56,003 nt of DNA from an uncultured Ramlibacter sp. (GCF_936925435.1 NZ_CAKZHQ010000007.1:1-56003), one strand, 5' to 3'; numbered from the stretch's first letter, positions 16,273 through 24,705 are shown. The notes: a model not told the origin generated them from the letters alone. Program-made: numbers and translations.

Positions 16273-17511
16273 ATGAAAACTTCCGTATTGAAAATTGCAT
16301 CCGTGTTGCTGGCCGTGGCCTGCCTGGCGTCGGCTGGCGCAGCGCATGCCGACAACCTGATGGCCGTCTGGCGCGCCGCCCAGGTCCGTGACCCCGCCTT
16401 TCTGGCCGCACGGCAGACCATGCAACTGGCCCAGCAGCGCGCCACCCTGTTCGCTTCCAATTCGGAACAGGCTCAGGCCCACCTGCAGGTGGCCAGAGAG
16501 CGCTTCCGGCTCGCCGAACAGGAACTGACCCTGCGCGTCGCGCGCAGTTATTTCGACACCTTGTCCGCGCGCGAGGGCGCCGATCTGGCCCTGGCCCAGC
16601 TCAATGCCATGGCGCAGCAGTTGCGTACGGTGCAGCGTGGCACCGAGATGGGGGTGGGCAGCGAGGCCGAGGTGCGCGAGGCGCGCGTGCGCTTCGACGC
16701 CGCCCGCGCCCAGCGCGTGGCCGCCATGCGCGAGCTGGAGCTGCGCAGCGCCGAACTCGAAAAGATCGCCGGCCGCATGCCCGAGCAGCTCGACGGGCTG
16801 CGCATGGACGCCGCGCTGTGGTCGCCCGAGCCTGCCGATCCGGTGTTCTGGACCTCGCTGGCCAGCGAATCGAATCCGCGCGTGCGTTTGCACAAGGCAA
16901 GTCTGGAAGCGGCGGTGCAGGAGGTGGAGCACCAGCGCGACAACGGCTCGCCCAGCGTCGACATCACCGCCAACCGCTCCCGTATCTTCAGCGACGGCAG
17001 CCTGTCCACGCCGGCCGAGATGGCAGTGCGCGCGCGCTCCGCGCAACTGGGCTTTGTGCTCACGGTGCCCTTGGAAGACAACGCACCCGAGTCGCGCCTG
17101 CGCGAGGCGCAGGCCTTGCAGGAGCGTTCGGAGGCCGAACTGGCCGTGGTACGTGGCCAGGCCGCGGCCCAGGCGGAGCAGGCCTTCAGCGGCGTGGTCC
17201 AGGGGCTGGCGCGCTCGCAGGCGTTGTCCGATGCGGCCCGGGCCGGCCGGCGGACGCTGGAGGGCCTGCAGGCCGGCCTGCGTGCCGGTGCCCGGCTGCG
17301 CACCGACGTCCTGGCCGCAGTGCAGCAGTTCTACTCGGCTGAGCGTGACTGGTTCAAGGCGCGCATCGAGGCCGTGGTGCAGGGCCTGCAGCTCAAGGCC
17401 GCGGCGGGCCGGCTCGATGAGGCCGAAATGGCACGCCTCAATGCCATGTTGGGCGGCCTGCCGGCCGCACCGGCGGCCGCGCCTGTGGTGTCCAACGCCA
17501 CGGCGCATTGA
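16273..17511 (+). CDS. TolC-family outer-membrane protein lacking the first beta hairpin
   Basis: A 412-residue secreted protein with a leader ending near AHA (residue 26). The mature start DNLMAVWRAAQVRDPAFLAAR matches TolC helix 2. Normally about 45 residues of beta hairpin follow before the next helix. Here the first helix runs straight into QAQAHLQVARERFRLAEQELTLRVARSYFDTL, so the first outer-membrane hairpin is missing. The second repeat is complete and has its hairpin (VDITANRSRIF to AQLGFVLTVPL). The frame is intact throughout, so this is an in-frame loss. As built it could not form the normal 12-strand trimeric barrel. No inner-membrane pump or adaptor gene is adjacent. A GTG three codons upstream is an alternative start. 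Confidence 0.85.
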   Translation: MKTSVLKIASVLLAVACLASAGAAHADNLMAVWRAAQVRDPAFLAARQTMQLAQQRATLFASNSEQAQAHLQVARERFRLAEQELTLRVARSYFDTLSAREGADLALAQLNAMAQQLRTVQRGTEMGVGSEAEVREARVRFDAARAQRVAAMRELELRSAELEKIAGRMPEQLDGLRMDAALWSPEPADPVFWTSLASESNPRVRLHKASLEAAVQEVEHQRDNGSPSVDITANRSRIFSDGSLSTPAEMAVRARSAQLGFVLTVPLEDNAPESRLREAQALQERSEAELAVVRGQAAAQAEQAFSGVVQGLARSQALSDAARAGRRTLEGLQAGLRAGARLRTDVLAAVQQFYSAERDWFKARIEAVVQGLQLKAAAGRLDEAEMARLNAMLGGLPAAPAAAPVVSNATAH

Positions 17512-17532
17512 GCCGCGCGCTACCATCACCGC

Positions 17533-18126
17533 ATGACTCCCGCAGCAGCTTCGGCCTTTCAAGTCAGCGCTGCGCAGGCCGCGCGGCGTCCCGCCGTGCA
17601 GGTGGCCGTGGTCATGCGCCGCGAGCGCATCAACAACCGCTGGCAGCCCTGGCGCTGGTCGCTGGCCGAGGTCGTGCCGCACGAAGCCGCATTCGGTGAG
17701 CAGCCGCGCCTGCTGTTCAAAAGCGATGACGAGGAGCGCTGGCTGCACCCGGACTTTCTGGTGGAGCTGTTCCGCGACGATGCCGAGGGCTACCACCTGA
17801 ATGTCACGACCCAGGCGCCCTGCTGGTTCGTGCTCTGGCGCATGGAGGAGGAAGCCAGCCTGGCCGACGAACCCATGCCGCGGCCGGTGATGGTTTCGCT
17901 GAGTTACCACGACGCCGGCCGCTGGCTGGATGCGCAGGAGACGGTGGAGCAGGTTAGCGCGCCGGCGCACGTGGTGGAGTGGATGCGCGCCTTTGTCGCC
18001 GAGCACTACGTCATCGAACCCAAGAAGCGCCAGCGGCCTGTCAGCTTCCAGCCCCTGCAGGACCGCTTCGGCAACCCGGCTGCCGTGTCGACGCAAAAGA
18101 AATTCGGCGGGGGCTCCGATGGCTGA
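17533..18126 (+). CDS. DUF3305 domain-containing protein
   Basis: A 197-residue soluble protein. The core has RRERINNRWQPWRWSLAEV near residue 35, then LHPDFLVELFRDDAEGYHLNV and CWFVLWRMEE, all typical of DUF3305. These genes usually sit in betaproteobacterial formate dehydrogenase loci together with DUF3306. Their role is not established; help in assembly or maturation is inferred from context. A TACCAT hexamer lies six bases before the ATG, suggesting a promoter with a leaderless transcript. Its stop overlaps the DUF3306 start by eight bases. Confidence 0.9.
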   Translation: MTPAAASAFQVSAAQAARRPAVQVAVVMRRERINNRWQPWRWSLAEVVPHEAAFGEQPRLLFKSDDEERWLHPDFLVELFRDDAEGYHLNVTTQAPCWFVLWRMEEEASLADEPMPRPVMVSLSYHDAGRWLDAQETVEQVSAPAHVVEWMRAFVAEHYVIEPKKRQRPVSFQPLQDRFGNPAAVSTQKKFGGGSDG

Positions 18127-18736
18127 CGGCTTCCTGGGCCGCTGGTCGCGCCGCAAGCGCGATGCCGAGGCGGGCAAGCCGCTGCCGCCGGAGCCCGAGC
18201 CAGCCGCGCAGCCGCAGGCTGTCATCCCCGCGCAGGCGGGGACCCAGGGTATTGCAGAGCCAGAAACCCCCCTGCCTCCACCGCCCACGCTGGACGACGT
18301 GAAGGCGCTGACGCCCGAATCCGACTTCTCGGCCTTCGTCGGCCGCGGTGTCGACCCGCAGGTCAAGAACGCCGCGATGAAGAAGCTGTTCGCTGATCCG
18401 CACTACAACATCATGGACGGCCTGGACACCTACATCGACGACTACTCCAAGCCCGACCCCATCCCCGCGGCCTGGCTGCGGCAGATGGCCAGCGCGCAGT
18501 TCCTGGGCCTGTTCGACGACGAAGACAAGGACAAGCCGCAGCCCGGCGATGCTGGGGAACATGCGGATACGCCCGCTGCCGCTGTCATGGCACAGTCGGA
18601 GCTATGCAATGAATTTCCTAGCCAGCCCGATGGCCCAGCGCCATCGGCCAGCCACACCGACCATGCCGACCCTGATCTGCGACTGCAACAAGACAATGCC
18701 CCTCCAGGCCAAGGCCCTGGGGGCGGCCCTCGGTGA
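18119..18736 (+). CDS. DUF3306 domain-containing protein
   Basis: A 205-residue protein beginning with the DUF3306 signature FLGRWSRRKRDAEAG. It continues with a Pro-rich linker, then LTPESDFSAFVGRGVDPQVKNAAMKKLF and DGLDTYIDDYS. The linker contains VIPAQAGTQ, encoded by a REP-like palindrome that has inserted in frame. The C terminus past about residue 150 is low-complexity. It overlaps the start of the ferredoxin gene by about 74 bases if that gene starts at 18663. Function unknown; linked to formate dehydrogenase by neighbourhood. Confidence 0.88.
   Translation: MADGFLGRWSRRKRDAEAGKPLPPEPEPAAQPQAVIPAQAGTQGIAEPETPLPPPPTLDDVKALTPESDFSAFVGRGVDPQVKNAAMKKLFADPHYNIMDGLDTYIDDYSKPDPIPAAWLRQMASAQFLGLFDDEDKDKPQPGDAGEHADTPAAAVMAQSELCNEFPSQPDGPAPSASHTDHADPDLRLQQDNAPPGQGPGGGPR
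18221..18250. repeat. REP-like palindromic element inside a coding sequence
   Basis: The sequence GTCATCCCCGCGCAGGCGGG continues as GACCCAGGGT. CCCCGC and GCGGGG pair around GCAG (18226-18241). This matches the widespread proteobacterial repeat usually seen between genes as GTCATTCCCGCG..GCGGGAATCCAG. Here it is in frame within the DUF3306 gene and is translated as VIPAQAGTQ. I saw only this copy in the window. Confidence 0.75.
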
Positions 18737-20732
18737 ACCGCTGACCCTGCACAGCACGTTGTGCCGCCGCGAAGCCGGCGCCTTCCAGCAGGCGATCCGC
18801 TCGGGCGATGAAGTGGTCGTCGCCTGCACCCAGGAAAAGCGTCTGTTCGCCGAACTCGGGACGCAGACCGAGGGCGCCGTCTCACCGGTGCGCTTCGTCA
18901 ACATCCGCGAGACCGGCGGCTGGAGCCGCGATGCTGCCCAGGCCATGCCCAAGATGGCCGCGTTGCTGGCGGCAGCCCGCCTGCCCGAGCCCGAGCCGGT
19001 GGTCACCGTGACCTACAAGAGCAGCGGCCGCCTGCTGGTGATCGGCCCACTCGAAGATGCCGAGCGCGCCGCCGCCATGCTGGCCGACGTGCTGGACGTG
19101 ACGCTGTTCGCCCAGGGCGGCGCCGGCGCGCAGGAGCGGCGCTACCCGGTGCTGGGCGGACGCATCGATAGCCTGGCCGGCTGGCTGGGCGCTTTCGAAC
19201 TGAAGTGGTCGCAGGGCAACCCGATCGACCTGGACCTGTGCACCCGCTGCAATGCCTGCGTGGCAGCCTGCCCCGAAGGCGCGATCGGCCTGGACTACCA
19301 GGTCGACATGGACAAATGCCAAAGCCACCGCGCCTGCGTGAAGGCCTGCGATGCCGCCGGCGCCATCGATTTTGGCCGCACACCGCAGGCCGCGACCGAG
19401 AACTTCGACCTGGTGCTGGATTTGCGCGCCGCCCCGGCCTTCGCGCAGCACGCGCCGCCGCAGGGCTACTTCCATTGGGATGGGCGCGAGCTGGCCACCT
19501 TGCTCAAGCTGCGTGAGCTGGTGGGCGAGTTCGACAAGCCGAAATTCTTCAACTACAAGCAAAAGCTCTGCGCCCACAGCCGCAACGAAACGGTGGGCTG
19601 CAAGGCCTGCATCGAGATCTGTTCGGCCCTGGCCATCAGCAGCGACAAGAGCCGGCAACAAATCAAGGTCAATCCCAATCTCTGCGTGGGCTGCGGTGCC
19701 TGCACCACGGTCTGTCCCACGGGCGCGCTGACCTACACCTATCCGCGGGCCAACGAGCAGGGCCTGAAGTTCAAGACCCTGCTGTCGGCCTATGCCGGCG
19801 CGGGCGGCAAGGACGCGGCGCTGCTGCTGCACAGCCAGGAGCGCGGCCAGGCCCTGGTGCAGGACCTGGGCCGCGCCGCGCAGCTGGGCCAGGCCCAGGG
19901 TGTGCCGGCCCGCGTGATCCCGGTGGCCGTGTGGCACACAGCAAGCACCGGCATCGACCTGTGGCTGTCGGCCATCGCCCTGGGCGCCAGACAGGTCGCG
20001 GTGCTGGTCACCCGGGAAGAGGCGCCGCAGTACATCGAAGGCGTGAAGGCGCAGATGGACGTGGCCCAGACCATCCTCAACGGCCTGGGCTACACCGGCA
20101 GCCACCTTCAGCTGCTGTGGGCGGATGCGCCGGCGGATCTGGACCGTGCCTTGCAGGCCCTGGCGCAAACCCGCCAGGGCGGACCGGCCACGCCGGCGCG
20201 CTTTGCCGTCGGACAGGAAAAGCGCGGCACGCTGGAGATGGCGCTGGACCATCTGGTCGAACATGCGCCGGCGCGGCCCGAGGCGATCGCGCTGCCCGCC
20301 GCCTCGCCCCTGGGCACGATAGCGGTGAACAAGGACAAGTGCACTCTGTGCCTGAGCTGCGTCAGCGCCTGCCCGGCCAGCGCGCTGCAGGACAACCCGC
20401 AGCTGCCGCAGCTGCGCTTCATCGAGAAGAACTGCGTGCAGTGCGGCCTGTGCGCCAGCACCTGCCCGGAAGATGCGATCACGTTGCAGCCGCGCCTGCT
20501 GCTGACGCCGGCGCGCAAGGAGGCACGCGTGCTCAACGAAAGCCAGCCTTATGGCTGCGTGCGCTGCGGCAAGCCCTTCGGCACGCTCAAGGCCATCGAG
20601 GCCATGCTGGGCAAGCTCGCCGGCCACTCCATGTTCCAGGGCCAGGCCCTGGAACGCCTGAAGATGTGCGGCGACTGCCGCGTGATCGACATTTATTCGG
20701 CGCAGAACGAAGCCAAGATCACCGACCTATGA
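18663..20732 (+). CDS. Large multi-cluster 4Fe-4S ferredoxin of the formate dehydrogenase locus
   Basis: A 689-residue soluble protein with several 4Fe-4S motifs. Around residue 193 there is CTRCNACVAAC, followed by CQSHRACVKAC. Around 314 and 342 come CKACIEIC and CVGCGACTTVC. Around 560 and 593 come CTLCLSCVSAC and CVQCGLCASTC. Near the end are CVRCGKPFG and CGDCR. A central region (about 380-530) lacks cysteines and resembles a flavin or nucleotide-fold domain. Start: MPTLICDCNKTMPL at 18663 fits, with two early cysteines (CDC); an ATG at 18609 is possible. The torD-like gene overlaps its stop (ATGA). It probably passes electrons or assists assembly for formate dehydrogenase, but its biochemical role is not known to me. 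Confidence 0.88.
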   Translation: MPTLICDCNKTMPLQAKALGAALGEPLTLHSTLCRREAGAFQQAIRSGDEVVVACTQEKRLFAELGTQTEGAVSPVRFVNIRETGGWSRDAAQAMPKMAALLAAARLPEPEPVVTVTYKSSGRLLVIGPLEDAERAAAMLADVLDVTLFAQGGAGAQERRYPVLGGRIDSLAGWLGAFELKWSQGNPIDLDLCTRCNACVAACPEGAIGLDYQVDMDKCQSHRACVKACDAAGAIDFGRTPQAATENFDLVLDLRAAPAFAQHAPPQGYFHWDGRELATLLKLRELVGEFDKPKFFNYKQKLCAHSRNETVGCKACIEICSALAISSDKSRQQIKVNPNLCVGCGACTTVCPTGALTYTYPRANEQGLKFKTLLSAYAGAGGKDAALLLHSQERGQALVQDLGRAAQLGQAQGVPARVIPVAVWHTASTGIDLWLSAIALGARQVAVLVTREEAPQYIEGVKAQMDVAQTILNGLGYTGSHLQLLWADAPADLDRALQALAQTRQGGPATPARFAVGQEKRGTLEMALDHLVEHAPARPEAIALPAASPLGTIAVNKDKCTLCLSCVSACPASALQDNPQLPQLRFIEKNCVQCGLCASTCPEDAITLQPRLLLTPARKEARVLNESQPYGCVRCGKPFGTLKAIEAMLGKLAGHSMFQGQALERLKMCGDCRVIDIYSAQNEAKITDL

Positions 20733-21346
20733 ACCAACAGATTCCCGTGTCATCAGCGCTGGACGAAGAGACGGCGCGTGCCGAGATCTACGGCCTGCTG
20801 GCCCAGTTGTACTACGCCGTGCCTGCGCCACAACTGCTGGAGGCGCTGCGTGTCGCGGCCACCGAAGCGCCGGCGGCCGGCGGCTTTCTCGAAGAGCCCT
20901 GGCGTGCACTGGTGGGCGTGGCGCGCGCAATGGGCGACGCCGAAATCGCGCGCGAATACGATGCGCTGTTCGGCGGCGTCGGCAAGCCCGAGGTGTACCT
21001 GTTTGGTTCTCACTACCTCAGCGGCTTCCTCAATGAAAAGCCGGTGGCCCGTCTGCGCACCGAGCTCGCTGCGCTCGGTCTGGAGCGCGACGAAGCCATG
21101 CCGGAAACGGAGGACCATGTGGCCTACCTGTGCGAGGTGATGCGCTACCTGATCGCCGGCGACGACGTGGCAGTGGCCAATCTCACGCGGCAACGCAACT
21201 TCTTCGCGGCGCATCTGCAGCCCTGGGTCACCGCGTTGTGCGATGCAATAGAGATGCAGCCCAAAGCACGCTTTTACGCAGCACTTGCCGGCTTCACGCG
21301 CGCCTTCGCCAGCGTTGAAGCGCAGGGCTTCGACATGTTGACGTGA
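20729..21346 (+). CDS. TorD/DmsD-family molecular chaperone
   Basis: A 205-residue all-helical cytoplasmic chaperone that binds the Tat leader of a molybdoenzyme and aids cofactor insertion. Family features are the N-terminal ARAEIYGLLAQLYYA, the middle EYDALFGGVGKPEVYLFGSHYLSGFLNEKP (the Y.LFG..... pattern), and ETEDHVAYLCEVMRYLI. It overlaps the ferredoxin gene (ATGA) and lies upstream of two genes with Tat leaders: the 68-residue peptide and the formate dehydrogenase catalytic subunit. Those are its likely clients. Confidence 0.93.
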   Translation: MNQQIPVSSALDEETARAEIYGLLAQLYYAVPAPQLLEALRVAATEAPAAGGFLEEPWRALVGVARAMGDAEIAREYDALFGGVGKPEVYLFGSHYLSGFLNEKPVARLRTELAALGLERDEAMPETEDHVAYLCEVMRYLIAGDDVAVANLTRQRNFFAAHLQPWVTALCDAIEMQPKARFYAALAGFTRAFASVEAQGFDMLT

Positions 21347-21382
21347 AGCCCCCGCGTTTTCCCCTAGGTTTGCACTGTCGTT

Positions 21383-21394
21383 TTTGCATGCAAA
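21383..21394. promoter_or_regulatory. 12-base perfect palindrome upstream of the formate dehydrogenase promoter
   Basis: TTTGCATGCAAA is a perfect inverted repeat ending three bases before the -35 hexamer of the predicted promoter at 21398-21426. Its position is right for an activator or repressor. No regulator gene is adjacent, and I cannot name the factor. Confidence 0.4.
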
Positions 21395-21397
21395 CGA

Positions 21398-21426
21398 TTG
21401 CGACGCGCGGTGCACTCGTCTAGAGT
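21398..21426 (+). promoter_or_regulatory. Predicted promoter of the formate dehydrogenase structural operon
   Basis: TTGCGA (21398-21403) and TAGAGT (21421-21426) are spaced by exactly 17 bases in the 122-base gap after the chaperone gene. The first downstream gene is the 68-residue Tat peptide at 21469, which has a GGAG ribosome site. The structural genes therefore seem to have their own start in addition to read-through from the accessory genes. Confidence 0.55.
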
Positions 21427-21468
21427 ATGCAAAGCAGTTCATAGCCCCGCGATCCAACGGAGACATCC

Positions 21469-21675
21469 ATGACGGAAAGCCAGCCAAAACCATCACGCCG
21501 CGGATTCGTTCTTGGCGCCGCCACCGCCGGCGCCGCAGCAGCAGCCGTCGTTGCGCTGCCCCAAGCCCAGCAGGCCGCCGTCCCGGCGGCCCAGACCAAG
21601 GAGCCCCCCGCGCGAGGCGGCGGCTACCAGCTGACGGACCACGTCAAGCAGTACTACAAAACGACCCGCATCTAA
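21469..21675 (+). CDS. Small Tat-leader protein of the formate dehydrogenase operon
   Basis: A 68-residue protein with a twin-arginine leader (PSRRGFVLGAATAGAAAAAVVAL). A short tail ends in GGGYQLTDHVKQYYKTTRI. Similar short Tat peptides commonly precede the catalytic subunit in this type of operon. The tail is about 30 residues after cleavage, too short for a folded enzyme. It could instead anchor to the membrane through an uncleaved leader or help the complex leave through Tat. It has a GGAG ribosome site and is 24 bases upstream of the catalytic subunit. Function unknown. Confidence 0.85.
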   Translation: MTESQPKPSRRGFVLGAATAGAAAAAVVALPQAQQAAVPAAQTKEPPARGGGYQLTDHVKQYYKTTRI

Positions 21676-21699
21676 CTCCTGTCCGCGAGGAGAGTCCCC

Positions 21700-24693
21700 A
21701 TGCTATTGACCAAAAAAACGGGTGCCGCCCAGGCCGGCGCCTCCGCGCGCCTTTCCGAGGCTGCACGTTCCCCCTTTGTCCACAGCCTGCAGCGCGGCCT
21801 GTCGACAGCGCTGCCCACCATGGACCGGCGCGTCTTCCTGCGCCGCTCCGGGCTGGGTGTGGGCGTGGGCATCGCCGCCTCCAGCCTGACGCTGGTGAAG
21901 AAGGCGCGCGCCGCCGACGGCAAGGGGCCGGGCATTGGCCAGGGCAAGATCGAAGTCAAGCGCACGGTCTGCAGCCACTGCTCGGTGGGCTGCGCCGTCG
22001 ACGCGGTTGTGGAGAACGGCGTCTGGGTGCGCCAGGAGCCGGTCTTCGATTCGCCCATCAACCTGGGCGCGCACTGCGCCAAGGGCGCGGCGCTGCGCGA
22101 ACACGGCCACGGCGAGTTCCGCCTGCGCTACCCGATGAAGCTGGTCAACGGCAAGTACGAGCGCATCAGCTGGGACACAGCCCTGTCCGAGGTCAGTGCC
22201 AAGATTCTGGAGCTGCGCAAGAGCAGCGGTCCGGACTCGGTCTATTGGGTGGGTTCGTCCAAGCACAACAACGAGCAGGCGTATCTGATGCGCAAGTTCG
22301 TCAGCTTCTTCGGCAGCAACAACTGCGACCACCAGGCCCGGATCTGCCACTCGACCACGGTGGCCGGTGTGGCCAACACATGGGGCTACGGCGCCATGAC
22401 CAATTCGTACAACGACATGCAAAACAGCAAGTGCGCGTTGTACATCGGCTCCAACGCCGCCGAGGCGCACCCGGTGAGCATGCTGCACATGCTGCACTCC
22501 AAGGAAAACGGCTGCAAGATGATCGTGGTCGACCCACGTTTCACGCGCACGGCAGCCAAGGCCGACGAGTACATCCGCATCCGCTCGGGCTCGGACATCC
22601 CGTTCCTGTTCGGCATGCTCTATCACATCTTCAGCAACGGCTGGGAAGACAAGAAGTACATCAACGACCGGGTCTACGGCATGGAAGACGTCAAGAAGGA
22701 CGTGCTGGCCAAGTGGACGCCCGACAAGGTGGAAGAGGCCTGCGGCGTGCCCGAGGCCACGGTCTTCAAGGCGGCGCAGATGATGGCCATGAACCGGCCG
22801 TCCACCCTGGTGTGGTGCATGGGCCAGACCCAGCACACCATCGGCAATGCCATCGTGCGGGCCTCCTGCATCGTGCAGCTGGCGCTGGGCAACGTCGGCG
22901 TGTCCGGCGGCGGCGCCAATATCTTCCGCGGCCATGACAACGTGCAGGGCGCCACCGATGTGGGCCCGAATCCGGACTCGCTGCCCGGTTACTACGGCCT
23001 CGCCGAAGGCGCGTGGCGCCACTTCGCCAAGGCCTGGGACGTCGACTACGAGTGGATCAAGAAGCAGTTCGCCAATCCCGGCATGATGACCAAGCCGGGC
23101 ATCACGGTGTCGCGCTGGATCGACGGCGTGATGGAAAAGAACGAGATGATCGACCAGGACTCCAACCTGCGCGCGGTCGTGTTCTGGGGCCATGCGCCCA
23201 ATTCGCAGACCCGCGGCATCGAGATGAAGCGGGCCATGGACAAGCTGGACCTGCTGGTGGTGATCGACCCCTACCCGTCGGCCACGGCGGCGATGGCGGC
23301 CATGCCCGGCAAGCCGGAAGACCTCAACCCGAACCGCGCTGTCTACCTGCTGCCGGCCGCCACCCAATTCGAGACCAGTGGCTCGTGCACCGCGTCGAAC
23401 CGCTCCATCCAGTGGCGCGAGAAGGTGATCGAGCCGCTGTGGGAAAGCCGCAGTGACCACATGATCATGTACCAGCTGGCCGACAAGATGGGCTTCGGCA
23501 AGGAGCTGGTCAAGAACTACAAGATGCAGAAGGTCAAGGGCCTGGACGAGCCCGTGCCCGAGGACATCCTGCGCGAGATCAACAAGTCGATGTGGACCAT
23601 CGGCTACACCGGCCAGAGCCCGGAGCGCCTGAAGGCCCATATGCGCAACATGGGCAACTTCGACGTCAAGACGCTCAAGTCCAAGGGCGGCAAGGACAAG
23701 GAGACCGGCTACGACCTGAGCGGTGACTACTTCGGCCTGCCCTGGCCCTGCTTTGGCACGCCGGAACTCAAGCACCCGGGCTCGCCCAATCTGTACGACA
23801 CCAGCAAGCACGTGATGGACGGCGGCGGCAACTTCCGCGCCAACTTCGGCGTGGAGCGGGGCGGCGTCAACCTGCTGGCCGAGGACGGCTCGCACTCCGT
23901 GGGCGCCGACATCACCACCGGCTATCCGGAGTTCGACCATGTGCTGCTCAAGAAGCTGGGCTGGTGGGACGAGCTGACGGATGCCGAGAAGGCCGCCGCC
24001 GAGGGCAAGAACTGGAAGACCGACAACTCCGGCGGCATCATCCGCGTGACCATGAAGAACCATGGCTGCCACGTCTTCGGCAACGCCAAGGCGCGCGCCG
24101 TGGTCTGGAATTTTCCGGATGGCATCCCGCAGCACCGCGAGCCGATCTACAGCACGCGGCCCGACCTGGTGGCCAAGTACCCCTCGCACGACGACAAAAA
24201 GGCCTTCTGGCGCCTGCCCACGCTGTACAAGACCATCCAGGACAAGAACGTGGCCGACAAGGTGGCGGAGAAATTCCCGCTCATCCTCACGTCCGGCCGG
24301 CTGGTCGAATACGAGGGCGGTGGCGAGGAAACCCGCTCCAATCCCTGGCTGGCCGAGCTGCAGCAGGAAGCCTTTGTGGAGATCAACCCCAAGGCAGCGG
24401 CCGCGCGCGGCATCCGCAACGGCGAGCGGGTCTGGCTGCACAGCCCGACCGGCGCCAAGCTCAACGTGCAGGCCATGGTGACCGAGCGGGTCGGGCCGGA
24501 CACGGTCTGGATGCCCTTCCACTTCTCCGGCCGCTGGCAGGGCGCCGACATGCTGGCTTATTACCCCAACGGCGCGGCGCCGGTGGTGCGCGGCGAGGCG
24601 GTCAACACGGCGACGACCTACGGCTATGACAGCGTGACGATGATGCAAGAGACCAAGACCACGATCTGCAACATCGAAAAAGCGACAGCGTAA
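21700..24693 (+). CDS. fdhA: Formate dehydrogenase catalytic (alpha) subunit, cysteine type
   Basis: A 997-residue molybdenum or tungsten bis-MGD enzyme that oxidises formate to CO2, exported by Tat. The twin-arginine motif DRRVFLRRSGLG is at about 42-53, after a charged N-terminal extension common in betaproteobacterial homologues. The 4Fe-4S site is CSHCSVGC with a later cysteine in AHCAKG. The metal ligand is Cys216 (ARICHSTTVAG), encoded by TGC, so it is not a selenoprotein. MGD-binding segments include VVDPRFTRTAAKAD and WGHAPNSQTRG, and the C-terminal molydopterin dinucleotide domain starts near LILTSGRLVEYEGGG. The start at 21700 has AGGAGAG upstream. It is followed by beta, lipoprotein and gamma genes. 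Confidence 0.96.
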   Translation: MLLTKKTGAAQAGASARLSEAARSPFVHSLQRGLSTALPTMDRRVFLRRSGLGVGVGIAASSLTLVKKARAADGKGPGIGQGKIEVKRTVCSHCSVGCAVDAVVENGVWVRQEPVFDSPINLGAHCAKGAALREHGHGEFRLRYPMKLVNGKYERISWDTALSEVSAKILELRKSSGPDSVYWVGSSKHNNEQAYLMRKFVSFFGSNNCDHQARICHSTTVAGVANTWGYGAMTNSYNDMQNSKCALYIGSNAAEAHPVSMLHMLHSKENGCKMIVVDPRFTRTAAKADEYIRIRSGSDIPFLFGMLYHIFSNGWEDKKYINDRVYGMEDVKKDVLAKWTPDKVEEACGVPEATVFKAAQMMAMNRPSTLVWCMGQTQHTIGNAIVRASCIVQLALGNVGVSGGGANIFRGHDNVQGATDVGPNPDSLPGYYGLAEGAWRHFAKAWDVDYEWIKKQFANPGMMTKPGITVSRWIDGVMEKNEMIDQDSNLRAVVFWGHAPNSQTRGIEMKRAMDKLDLLVVIDPYPSATAAMAAMPGKPEDLNPNRAVYLLPAATQFETSGSCTASNRSIQWREKVIEPLWESRSDHMIMYQLADKMGFGKELVKNYKMQKVKGLDEPVPEDILREINKSMWTIGYTGQSPERLKAHMRNMGNFDVKTLKSKGGKDKETGYDLSGDYFGLPWPCFGTPELKHPGSPNLYDTSKHVMDGGGNFRANFGVERGGVNLLAEDGSHSVGADITTGYPEFDHVLLKKLGWWDELTDAEKAAAEGKNWKTDNSGGIIRVTMKNHGCHVFGNAKARAVVWNFPDGIPQHREPIYSTRPDLVAKYPSHDDKKAFWRLPTLYKTIQDKNVADKVAEKFPLILTSGRLVEYEGGGEETRSNPWLAELQQEAFVEINPKAAAARGIRNGERVWLHSPTGAKLNVQAMVTERVGPDTVWMPFHFSGRWQGADMLAYYPNGAAPVVRGEAVNTATTYGYDSVTMMQETKTTICNIEKATA

Positions 24694-24705
24694 GAGGAGA
24701 ACACC

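Noticed and set aside
18221..18250. CRISPR repeat
   Set aside because: There is only one copy, with no spacers and no cas genes; it matches a REP-type palindrome instead.
22345..22347. Selenocysteine in the formate dehydrogenase active site
   Set aside because: The codon is TGC (cysteine), not TGA, and the frame needs no recoding.
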